Assembly (NCBI GenBank): GCA_020186115.1
Contig: WSYJ01000137.1
Location: 62,001-126,000, forward strand
Origin: Histomonas meleagridis
Lineage: Eukaryota > Parabasalia > Tritrichomonadida > Dientamoebidae
Length of the DNA: 64,000 nucleotides
Direction: 5' to 3'
In this document: one piece after another, positions 9,465 through 17,626 of the stretch
How the letters are laid out: every line of letters starts with the position of its first letter
Numbering within the stretch: position 1 is the first letter of the stretch
Notes under the pieces: generated by a model
Database searches by the model: none
Told to the model about the DNA's origin: nothing
Seen by the model: only the letters and a program-made list of their open reading frames with translations
Program-made: the position numbers and the translations under genes

Positions 9465-10219
9465 ATTAGTACAAAAAATTTTTTTTTTAATTTAAATTAC
9501 TTAGAACACGTATCAGGTATTGATTGAGTTTTAACTTTAGTTCTTTAAAAGCTAATTCTTTCTTTCAGGTAATTTGAGTTTTCTATATATAAAACTGTAA
9601 CATACAAAATCTAAATTTAGATTGCTCAAAAAAACAAAATCAATAACGAACTACTGGTAATTTTAGAGAAAATAAATGATGAAATTTCGTATTAAAAAAA
9701 TGCTTTTTCTTTATTATTATGAGAATCGGATTAATATTATCTAAAAATGAATCTATTTCAAATGAGATTTTCATTAAGAACATAAAATGATTCATGAAAT
9801 CATATATTTAAAAGAATTTAGAGGAAAATATTAATGATTTACAAATCAGTGTTTTCTTCTTTAATAGTTATTAGATCTATATATTATCTTTAATACAGAG
9901 GCAATATACATGAAATAACTTAAAATTAAAAGAAAAATTTTTATCACGAAAACATTTTTCTAACGAAGTTATATAATTCACGCGTTTTATTCATTCAAGT
10001 TCATTACAATTATCAGCTACTCTCGACATAATAATTTTGTCCATTTGTTAATTCCATAACATTTATGATAAAATTATATTGAAAATATTTTTATTAAATT
10101 TATTGGAAGGTTATGTTACAACAATGTATTTCCAAAATTTAAAAGTAACCTCAATTGAAATTGTTCTTTCCAAATGTGGTGAATTTGATGGTTTATGTTT
10201 TGCATTAAAAATATAATTT
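9465..10219. other. Intergenic, nothing recognised
   Basis: AT-rich sequence between the glucokinase 3' end and a Ras-like remnant. No ORF, repeat or RNA structure was found by eye. Confidence 0.4.
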
Positions 10220-10540
10220 TCATTTATTGTATGAAGCAAACTTCCTTTCTTTCATTGGAAGTACTAACATTTTTTGCAGGACCACTAGAATTAGGATTAA
10301 AGCTATAATAAAGATTAAAGATGAACCAGATTTTGTCAAATGGAATTTAATAATATTTTCTAAAAGATCATCTAGTCCACTTCTTGTAACGCAACTTACC
10401 TCTACAAACATCGCCCCTATCTCTTTTGCCTTTTTCATTCCTTCTTCTTGCGGTGCTTGTCTAGAAGAATTTTGAATTTCATTTGATATTAAAACCTTGG
10501 TGTAATCACAGTCATCCATATGATTTTGAGGAATTAATTA
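10220..10540 (-). pseudogene. C-terminal remnant of a Ras/Rab-like GTPase with a C-terminal membrane segment
   Basis: A 99-codon ATG frame (from 10519), open a few codons further upstream, reads VLISNEIQ, then RQAPQEEGMKKAKEIGAMFV, then EVSCVTRSGLDDLL. This follows the G4-G5 half of a small GTPase: a degraded NKxD, the RQV-EEG-AKE helix, and ETSA changed to EVSC. It then runs into a hydrophobic stretch (FIIALILILVVLQKMLVL) instead of a lipidation tail. No P-loop, switch or DTAG region lies upstream on this strand. It is most likely a truncated pseudogene. A tail-anchored short protein is possible but less likely. Confidence 0.5.
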
Positions 10541-11708
10541 TATAGTGTTTTTGCGATCATAAATAAAAATAGCATATTCAATCCATGAATAAAATTGTCA
10601 ATTAGCAGCTTTTCATTTCACATTCATTCATAAAATCATTCAATTTTTCAGTAAACCATTCAAAAATGGGAATTGAGAGAGTTACTTCAACCCCAAAAAA
10701 CAGATTTTTTTTCTTCTTTTTTCATTCCATACATATGTAAGCATTCCATGAATTATACAAGAAATTGATATTTGAAATCGAGATCTCAAAATTCAGCAGT
10801 CGAAATTGCCTAAAAATTTATATTTAAACTCAATACCCGAAGTTGCCCATACATTTTGATTTTCAACGAAAAACTATTGAGGAATTTAGAGTTGAAGTAC
10901 CTTTGAGTTGAGCTAATTTTTGTCCGCATTGTGAAATGGTTGGGGGTGTTTGTTTGGACACTGATTCACCGAAGGAAATACTTGTCTGGGAATGGATCAT
11001 CTTGTATTTTAAGATGTTTTTTTTTAAACCTGCCAAAGTCAAAATTATGGGTTTTATAGTGATCTAATGATTTTTAAGAATTTTGTCTAAAAAAAATCGC
11101 ATATGATAAATGTAGATCAATAGTCTTGTGTTTAAGATTTGAAGCTTCAAATATGTTTTTTTTAAATCAATTTTTTGAGATCATTAAATTCTTAATAATT
11201 CATCAGAAAATTATAAATAAAATTTTTATTTGATGTACTATTTTTATATTATTTGCATTTTTATTTGAAGCTTCAATATTTACAATGCCATGTTAATCGC
11301 TTGTGATTTTGACTAAAGTTTTGGTCATTTTAGTATTTATATTTTCTTCATCATTTCCGAGTGATTACAAATTAAGATAATCTTTTAGTTAAGTTAAGAT
11401 AACAAATAATTAATAATTGACACATGAAAGATATTAAATATCTAATTTCTGTTTTGAAGTTTTTCATTAAATTTTACCAACGTTATTCATTCAATCAACA
11501 ATGTTTTTATCTTATGATTTATATATATACAATTATTTTGTAAATCAAAATTATTCGTTAAAAATAATTATCATCTTTTTTAGCTTTCATTTAATATATG
11601 AAAGCAAAAAAGTAAGTGCTTCAAATAGAATGCGGGGTTAGACGAAAATCTTCCTAGAGCGATAAAAATAAAGAGAATTTAGCCCAAAAACATTTGGCCA
11701 GAAAATTG
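10541..11708. other. Intergenic, nothing recognised
   Basis: About 1.2 kb of AT-rich DNA. A minus-strand open stretch near 10880-11000 has no family resemblance. No tRNA-like fold or repeats seen. Confidence 0.4.
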
Positions 11709-11715
11709 AACGGTT
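11709..11715 (+). promoter_or_regulatory. AACGGTT element upstream of the ARM-repeat gene
   Basis: AACGGTT about 54 bases before ATG 11769. It is one of the recurrent Myb-type motifs of this window. Confidence 0.35.
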
Positions 11716-11768
11716 GTTTGCTCTTAGCATTGAATTTTTTGTAAAGCATTTGATTCCAGTTTGTCAAA

Positions 11769-13253
11769 ATGCATCGCAGTATGAGCCGCGCCGAAGGGCT
11801 CAGCCTTTACGAAGGTTTTGGTGGCCTCCAAGATGGTGGTGTAGACTTAAGTGACTTCCAAACGCAACTCGCACAAGATCGTATCTCCAGAACAATGACT
11901 TTCCAAAAAATTACGAGGCCTTCCATTGCAAGATTATGCAAACGTACAATTGCTAAGATGGAAGAACAACAATTCAATGAATCTAGCCCTTTTCTTGATG
12001 TCGACTATGCTTGCAAAGTTTTGGATAAACTCGACCAAACAGAATTAACTGACTTCCTTAAAAATGTAACCGAATGTGCAGAAAAGAATCAGAAAGTCAT
12101 GACCAAATTTTTGGAGTCGACCGAAATTGCACAAAAATTAACCGCCGCATTAGGAAGTGGTTTACCAGAACCCTTAATCATACTTCTCCTTAACACCATC
12201 GCCGACCTCTATCCCATTTCCACAGATACACAGATCACATACATTGATGAAGGCATATGTTTTCAATTTTTCGATTTTCTTGAATCAGATTCCTCAGATC
12301 TTGTCATTGCTGCTATTGGCCTTATCGGCGTCCTTTCTCAGTACAATAGCTACGCTCGTGATGCTATTATGTGCAATGATATTCATTTGACACTTATCAA
12401 CATTGCTCAAACATCAAGTAACAAAGAGGTTGTTGAAGCTGCCTGTGAGTCCCTTTCACACATGTTTGAGAATCCGGAGCCAATTGACACATCGATTTTA
12501 CTTGATTGCATTAATCCCATGATACCACTTCTCAACCTTGAATCCGAAGATGCACTTCAATCTGTCCTTGTCTGCTTCATTGATATTTCATCTCAGAATC
12601 CCACAACCATCATATCAATTTTCGACTTAAATTTATATCCAAAAATCATCGACCTTTTACCCAATCACAACCTCACATCCACAGTCTTACGCCTTATCCG
12701 CAACATGGCCATTGCCCAACCATCACAGATTGAGAAGATGTTATCGATAGGACTTTTCCCCAAATTAGTTGATTTACTCACGACAGAGTTCACGGCCGAT
12801 GTCTATTGGGTTCTAACAAGTTTTCTCGAGGCAGTACCGACCATGATGATGAAACTTTTCACATCCGAATTTATTGATAATTCGATTGACATTGCAGCAT
12901 ATAGTTCATTTAATGTCAAGAAAGAAGCTTCATATTTCCTTGCCACCACAGTTATGTTTGCCGATGAAACCAAAATCAAAATGCTGATGAAAGAAGATCT
13001 GATTCGAGTATTCATCGAAATGTTAAATGGCGAAATAGTACTCATAATACTTCGTGTCATTGATTCTATCATCCATTTCATAAATTTGCTCACGGCTGAG
13101 GGAAATACGTACGACCGAAAGTTCATGAAGCCATTGTACGAGGAAAACGGTGAAAAGGCAGTTCAGCAATTGTTGAACAGCAGCCAACAGACTGTCGCTG
13201 AGAGAGCGCAGTACTTTAATGAACAGATTCAAACTCTAAAAGATTCTCTTTAG
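11769..13253 (+). CDS. Armadillo/HEAT-type repeat protein
   Basis: The 494-residue all-helical protein runs from ATG 11769. After a basic N-terminal part (about 1-75, with TFQKITRPSIARLCKRTIAK), residues 75-440 are a run of roughly 40-residue helical repeats. Leu/Ile/Ala-rich units include LPEPLIILLLNTIADLYPIS, LVIAAIGLIGVLSQYNSYAR and EVVEAACESLSHMFEN. The layout recalls importin-alpha: a basic N-terminal stretch plus ARM repeats. However, I do not see a clear importin-beta-binding motif or the conserved Trp/Asn ladder. A karyopherin-alpha-like or scaffold function is possible. No signal or membrane segment. Codon use is richer in G+C than the accessory region. Confidence 0.7.
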   Translation: MHRSMSRAEGLSLYEGFGGLQDGGVDLSDFQTQLAQDRISRTMTFQKITRPSIARLCKRTIAKMEEQQFNESSPFLDVDYACKVLDKLDQTELTDFLKNVTECAEKNQKVMTKFLESTEIAQKLTAALGSGLPEPLIILLLNTIADLYPISTDTQITYIDEGICFQFFDFLESDSSDLVIAAIGLIGVLSQYNSYARDAIMCNDIHLTLINIAQTSSNKEVVEAACESLSHMFENPEPIDTSILLDCINPMIPLLNLESEDALQSVLVCFIDISSQNPTTIISIFDLNLYPKIIDLLPNHNLTSTVLRLIRNMAIAQPSQIEKMLSIGLFPKLVDLLTTEFTADVYWVLTSFLEAVPTMMMKLFTSEFIDNSIDIAAYSSFNVKKEASYFLATTVMFADETKIKMLMKEDLIRVFIEMLNGEIVLIILRVIDSIIHFINLLTAEGNTYDRKFMKPLYEENGEKAVQQLLNSSQQTVAERAQYFNEQIQTLKDSL

Positions 13254-13813
13254 AATTGAATCAGTTGGAAAATTGATAAAATGTCAGTTCATAAATATTG
13301 AACATAAATTATTAACTGTTTACTGTTTTAGGATATGATAAATCCTTTTATAAGAACTGAAAATGAATTTCAGGAAAAAGGAAAGAAATTTTATTATTTT
13401 AAAAGACTATTGAGGCAGTGCTTGTTAAAATATGAAAATTTGGTATTAATGAAATGAGATAACATAGGACAAACGATAGGGAATTGAATAGCAAACGATT
13501 GTTTTGCACTCAATTTTGATTTAGACGAAATTCGAATACATGTGGAATATTAAGGATTTTTATTAATAAGAATAGTTTATAAGGCTAACTATGATTGGGT
13601 CTTATATAAGGACGGTATAAAATGGAACAATACAATAAATCATCAAAATCTCATAAATTCGAAACTTTGATGATTTTAATCAGAAGGTTCCTTCAAAGGG
13701 TTGGAATGACTTATTGAAAGATAAATAATCATAGGATGTGTATATGATTAAATTATTTTATGATATAAAAACTATAGTTTGTAAACTAATTTTTATATAT
13801 AAAATTTTATTAA
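13254..13813. other. Convergent intergenic region, nothing recognised
   Basis: This lies between the convergent ARM-repeat and NC2-alpha genes. It contains an ACGATAG element (about 13475) of a type seen elsewhere near gene ends. No ORF is supported. Confidence 0.4.
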
Positions 13814-14110
13814 TTATTCAGCTGCTGCTTTCCTTTTTGTTGTGGTCTCAGGTTCTATTAATTGCTCAAATCTTGGAATGTCTTCTTGAAGAAAGTCATA
13901 TATCTTATTTTCCTTAATAACCTTAATTATGTCTGGTACTTTTATTTCACTGGAGGCATCTGATGGAAGTTTTGAAATCATTTCTTGGATAAATAACTCT
14001 GTGATATAAGAAATTAAAACTGGTACACCTTTTGAAACTTTACCAACTTCTTGATTTTTCTTTAGGATCTTTTTAGCAAATACTGGTTGAATTGATGGCT
14101 TTTCAGTCAT
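13814..14110 (-). CDS. DRAP1: NC2-alpha/DRAP1-like histone-fold protein
   Basis: The 98-residue protein starts at ATG 14110. Residues 10-85 form a histone fold: FAKKILKKNQEVGKVSKGVP, then VLISYITELFIQEMISKL, then VPDIIKVIKENKIYDFLQED. The pattern (AKKI, EVGKV, VPVLIS, ELF, then a DFL motif) matches the alpha subunit of negative cofactor 2 most closely. NC2 binds TBP on DNA. It could also be an NF-YC/CHRAC-like subunit; histone-fold subfamilies are hard to separate by eye. The tail is short and ends in a basic KRK before Ala/Glu. It would act in the nucleus as a heterodimer with an NC2-beta partner not in this window. Confidence 0.72.
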   Translation of the reverse strand: MTEKPSIQPVFAKKILKKNQEVGKVSKGVPVLISYITELFIQEMISKLPSDASSEIKVPDIIKVIKENKIYDFLQEDIPRFEQLIEPETTTKRKAAAE

Positions 14111-14383
14111 AAGAATTTTATAATAATTTGACTTACTTTGTTCAGTTTAAACGACAAAGTAAAAATATATGAATATTTAAATTTTTGAGTAAAAATATTT
14201 AGCATAAATTATTCCAGTCAAAATCGCTGCTACAGAATATTGAATATAACGATAATGAATTTTCAGTGAAAAACGATAGACTTTATAATGAGCAGCAGCT
14301 GTTCTGAATATTTCTTATCAAAATAAATATATTTTAATGAGTTTTAAATTGCAAAAACATAAATTTCATATACAATCCAACAT

Positions 14384-15400
14384 TTATTTATTGTTATTTT
14401 GAATTCCACATTTTTGGTAAAAGAAATTCGTCAAATTTTCAATTCTATTATATTGGTGCACATAATTTGGAACAGTATTCTTCTCCGAAATTGCTTGTTC
14501 GTGGATATTTATATCCACATGCTGATCAAGTGCACACCAACCGACAGTGAAAAATCCTTCGTTGCAACCAGTGAACGAATACTCTATTCCGACTTTGCTC
14601 AGTTGGCCGCTCCACACCAAATAGTTGAGAATTGGCTGATCCATACTCGGACTATAGCAATGCAGCCATTCACTTTGTTCAATCATTAACCTACAAAGTG
14701 AAATATATGAAGAGCAGTCGCCGCATATTGTACCACTGCAAATAATAAAGTTATGCATATAATTTTTGAGCTCTGATTCTCCATAACAACTTTGAAACCA
14801 TGCATAATTCCAACCACAATTTCGGATTTGATGTGGCTCCACAACGAATTTGAGAGAATCGTATGGTACATTTGAAGAAAATGGGTCGCCTTGGAAAAAT
14901 ACATCAAATGAATCTGTATGGAAAACACGATCAACTTCATTTTCATGCTTAATGAGCCATTCTAATTCATATTCATATCGTAACATATGAGGAACATATG
15001 GCCTTTGTTTTCTTTCATCACAATTTGGTACTAATTCAACATGCATGGCAGATAAAAAGTGTTGCGCTTCAGCATCAGATGTAAAACTGCTTCCACCAAA
15101 TAATACAATACGAGCACGGCAACCTGTGGAACGAAGAGATTTGATAGTAAGTATAAGACCTGATGCAAAATGTGAAGCAAATAAAAGAACCACATCCCTT
15201 TTGGTACTATTTACCACTGATGAAACATTAATATCGCATAAAAATTGTTTAAGTGGATCATTTGCTTGAGTTGTCTTTTTATCTAAACTAAGCAATTGAT
15301 ATTCTATTTTATAAAACTTTCGAACAACAAAGAGACTGGCTAGTATAATCACAAAATATGAAATCCACGTAATAATTTTTAATTGGATTTTGCTTTCCAT
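14384..15400 (-). CDS. Type II membrane glycosyltransferase-like protein
   Basis: The 338-residue protein begins with a short cytoplasmic tail and one membrane segment (about residues 10-27), the type II topology of Golgi enzymes. The luminal part has RDVVLLFASHFASGLILTIK, then ARIVLFGG, then RVFHTDSFDVFFQGDPF. The acidic motif at residues 163-166 (D-S-F-D) resembles the DxD metal/nucleotide-sugar site of GT-A fold transferases. Several Cys residues and a CGWNYAWFQSCYGE stretch suggest disulfides. The donor and acceptor cannot be named. It diverges from the DUF84-UAP1 gene with only 38 bp between starts, so the two may share a promoter. That is interesting because UAP1 makes a sugar-nucleotide donor. 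Confidence 0.68.
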   Translation of the reverse strand: MESKIQLKIITWISYFVIILASLFVVRKFYKIEYQLLSLDKKTTQANDPLKQFLCDINVSSVVNSTKRDVVLLFASHFASGLILTIKSLRSTGCRARIVLFGGSSFTSDAEAQHFLSAMHVELVPNCDERKQRPYVPHMLRYEYELEWLIKHENEVDRVFHTDSFDVFFQGDPFSSNVPYDSLKFVVEPHQIRNCGWNYAWFQSCYGESELKNYMHNFIICSGTICGDCSSYISLCRLMIEQSEWLHCYSPSMDQPILNYLVWSGQLSKVGIEYSFTGCNEGFFTVGWCALDQHVDINIHEQAISEKNTVPNYVHQYNRIENLTNFFYQKCGIQNNNK

Positions 15401-15427
15401 TTTGGGTTTGAATATGTTTGTTTGATT

Positions 15428-15433
15428 TCACTT
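15428..15433 (+). promoter_or_regulatory. Initiator-like TCACTT that fixes the DUF84-UAP1 start
   Basis: TCACTT lies nine bases (from its A) before ATG 15439. The frame is open further upstream only through non-ATG codons, so the motif supports 15439 as the start. Confidence 0.5.
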
Positions 15434-15438
15434 TTGGA

Positions 15439-17208
15439 ATGAAAATTGCTGTACTTTCAAGCAATCCTTCAGTATTATCAGCAACCAAAACAATTTTTCA
15501 ACAAGTCCTTGATGAGAAATCACAGCCTTCTATTACAAAAATAGATTTTAAAGATGAAAAAATATATCGTACTCTAGAAGATACAAAAAGCGAAACAGTT
15601 ACAAGAATATTTGAAACAGAAGGTTTTGATTATTATGTAAGTGTTTCAATTGGTGTTCAACGTGAATTTGATGATTTTTATGGATATATCTTTTCTTCCG
15701 TTGCAGATTCAACAAAGAATAAATTTGGTTTTGGGATGTCACCTACGTTCCAAATACCGGATGATTTTACTGCACAAATAGAAAAAGGTATTTCACTTGA
15801 AAACAATGAACTCATAGGACAAATTACAGGTGGCTTTTATACGATGGATAAATTTATGACTGAATCCATAGCATCAGCACTTATTCCGTTCCACTTTTTC
15901 CCTATTCAAATTCCAGAAAATGCACCACCCGAACTTACGAAATTTGCAAATTCAGCCAATCCAATTGATAGGAATTCATTAGCATATCAACTTAAGACAT
16001 TAGATTTCAGTAATCAAAAAACATTTGATGCAGGCAAATCTAGTGGCAAACTTGAATCCATAGCGGAACTTACTGATTATGATTCTGTTAATGAAGATGT
16101 AGTTGCAAATGGTATCGATGCACTTAGCCATGGTGAAGTTGCTGTTGTCATCATGGCAGGGGGTCAAGGGAGCCGTTTAAGGGCCCCGTTACCAAAAGCT
16201 TTGATCGAACTTGACATCCCATCAAAAATGACATTACTTGAAATTCAGCTCCGTCGTATTCGTAAACTTCACAATATGCTTCTATCGTATGGGCAAAATC
16301 CGAAGCCGATACCAGTCTATATATTAACATCCGAATCAACACATTCAACAATTGCAGCATATCTTCTTCAACATCGTAATTTCGGCCTTACACATGTTAT
16401 GTTAGTTAAGCAAAAACAACTTCCGGCAAGAAAACTTTCTAATGGCGAATTTGTTTTAAGTAATCCAACAAAAGTTTGTGCAGCACCAAATGGTAATGGT
16501 GCAGTATTTTCAGCATTAAAAGAATCAGGAGCACTTAAACAAATGAAGGAATTAGGCATTCGATATGTCGATATTCATCCAATCGATAATGCACTTGCAC
16601 GACCAGCAGATCCATTTTTTGTAGGTGCAATGATCTATGAAGAAGGAGATGCTGCTATTAAAGTTATACGGAAGCTACCGAAAGAAAAAATGGGCACAGT
16701 ATGTAAGCGTGATGGGAAAACAGTGATCATAGAATACTCTGAAATCCCTGAAGGTGAAGAATCGTTGTATCCTTATGGAAACACTGCATTACAATTGTAT
16801 TCAATCGAGGTTATAGAAAAAGTGGCCGAAATTGAATTGCCTTATCACATCGCAAACAAAAAAGAAATGGTTTTGAATGATAAGGGCGAACTTGAATTGA
16901 GCGATGTGCAAAAGTTTGAAAGGTTTATTTTTGATGCGCTTGAGTATTGCGAAAACGTTGTTATCGTCGAATGTAATAGAGAAGATGAATTTGCTCCTGT
17001 TAAGAATTCTTCTGGCGCACCTACAGATTCACCAGAAACTGCAAGAGACCTCTTATTAGCCTTGCATAGAAGATGGGCTGAAGAAAATGAAATTACATTG
17101 GAAGGTGAAGGACAGTTGGAATTCTTACCAGAAACAACTTATGGTGGTGAAGGGTTAGATAAAATGGGTTTGGTAGGTTCAACATTAACATTACCAATGA
17201 TGATTTGA
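15439..17208 (+). CDS. UAP1: Fusion: DUF84/YjjX-type NTPase + UDP-N-acetylglucosamine pyrophosphorylase
   Basis: The 589-residue protein has two parts. Residues 1-165 resemble the inosine/xanthosine triphosphatase family (DUF84, YjjX): MKIAVLSSNPSVLSATK at the N terminus, a YYVSVSIGVQREFDDFYGY strand pair, GFGMSPTFQIPDDF, and ITGGFYTMDKFMTES-IASALIPF. That family clears damaged ITP/XTP. Residues 210-589 are a UAP1-type uridylyltransferase with MAGGQGSRLRAPLPKALIEL (239-258), KAPNGNG-like AAPNGNGAVFSAL, HPIDNALARPADP, and PYGNTALQLYSIEVI. UAP1 makes UDP-GlcNAc from UTP and GlcNAc-1-phosphate for glycoprotein and GPI synthesis. The domain fusion is unusual. The frame is continuous across the join. 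It is divergent from a glycosyltransferase gene. Confidence 0.87.
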   Translation: MKIAVLSSNPSVLSATKTIFQQVLDEKSQPSITKIDFKDEKIYRTLEDTKSETVTRIFETEGFDYYVSVSIGVQREFDDFYGYIFSSVADSTKNKFGFGMSPTFQIPDDFTAQIEKGISLENNELIGQITGGFYTMDKFMTESIASALIPFHFFPIQIPENAPPELTKFANSANPIDRNSLAYQLKTLDFSNQKTFDAGKSSGKLESIAELTDYDSVNEDVVANGIDALSHGEVAVVIMAGGQGSRLRAPLPKALIELDIPSKMTLLEIQLRRIRKLHNMLLSYGQNPKPIPVYILTSESTHSTIAAYLLQHRNFGLTHVMLVKQKQLPARKLSNGEFVLSNPTKVCAAPNGNGAVFSALKESGALKQMKELGIRYVDIHPIDNALARPADPFFVGAMIYEEGDAAIKVIRKLPKEKMGTVCKRDGKTVIIEYSEIPEGEESLYPYGNTALQLYSIEVIEKVAEIELPYHIANKKEMVLNDKGELELSDVQKFERFIFDALEYCENVVIVECNREDEFAPVKNSSGAPTDSPETARDLLLALHRRWAEENEITLEGEGQLEFLPETTYGGEGLDKMGLVGSTLTLPMMI

Positions 17209-17231
17209 TAAATTCTTTTCAAAGGAATTGT

Positions 17232-17564
17232 TTATTCTTTCTTTTCTGTTTGGAGACCCTTGAATGATGGAACGTCAACGTATGAGGCTGTTGTGAACAT
17301 TTTGCCATCATCATCAACTTTGCGCTCATAAAGAACACGAACACGTGCTGGTGGATTTGCTCTGCTTCTGTACCAAACACGGCTGTTGAGTTCTTGATCG
17401 ATTTTAACTTCTTTTGTGCCCATGAGGGTTTGACCGACCTTAACAATTTCCTTGATAGCTTTTTGTGCCTTTAACTTACGGCGTGAGTCATAAACAAGCT
17501 TTTGGATATGAACTGTGGTTTCAATCTTTTTTGGTTCTTGTTGTTTGGTATGGAAAAGAGGCAT
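17232..17564 (-). CDS. RPL31: Ribosomal protein eL31
   Basis: The 110-residue basic protein has the L31e pattern: TTVHIQKL, RRKLKAQKAIKEIVKVGQTL, MGTKEVKIDQELNSRVWYRS, PPARVRVLYERK, and TASYVDVPSFKGLQT near the C terminus. Length and order match the 60S subunit protein eL31 (human 125 residues). It starts at ATG 17564 and ends only 23 bp from the convergent UAP1 gene. CCTTT, a promoter motif noted in trichomonads, lies about 13 bases upstream. It is divergent from the WD40 gene. Confidence 0.92.
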   Translation of the reverse strand: MPLFHTKQQEPKKIETTVHIQKLVYDSRRKLKAQKAIKEIVKVGQTLMGTKEVKIDQELNSRVWYRSRANPPARVRVLYERKVDDDGKMFTTASYVDVPSFKGLQTEKKE

Positions 17565-17584
17565 TACGAAAGAAAGGTGGGACC

Positions 17585-17593
17585 AAACCGTTA
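17585..17593. promoter_or_regulatory. AAACCGTTA element in the eL31/WD40 divergent promoter
   Basis: A single Myb-type AAACCGTTA sits in the 62-bp gap between the divergent eL31 and WD40 starts. Confidence 0.4.
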
Positions 17594-17626
17594 TTTTGAG
17601 AGGAGTTTGTTCGAATATCTATCGAA

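Noticed and set aside
10840-11000. Minus-strand open stretch of about 44 codons
   Set aside because: No family resemblance and no initiator; probably chance.
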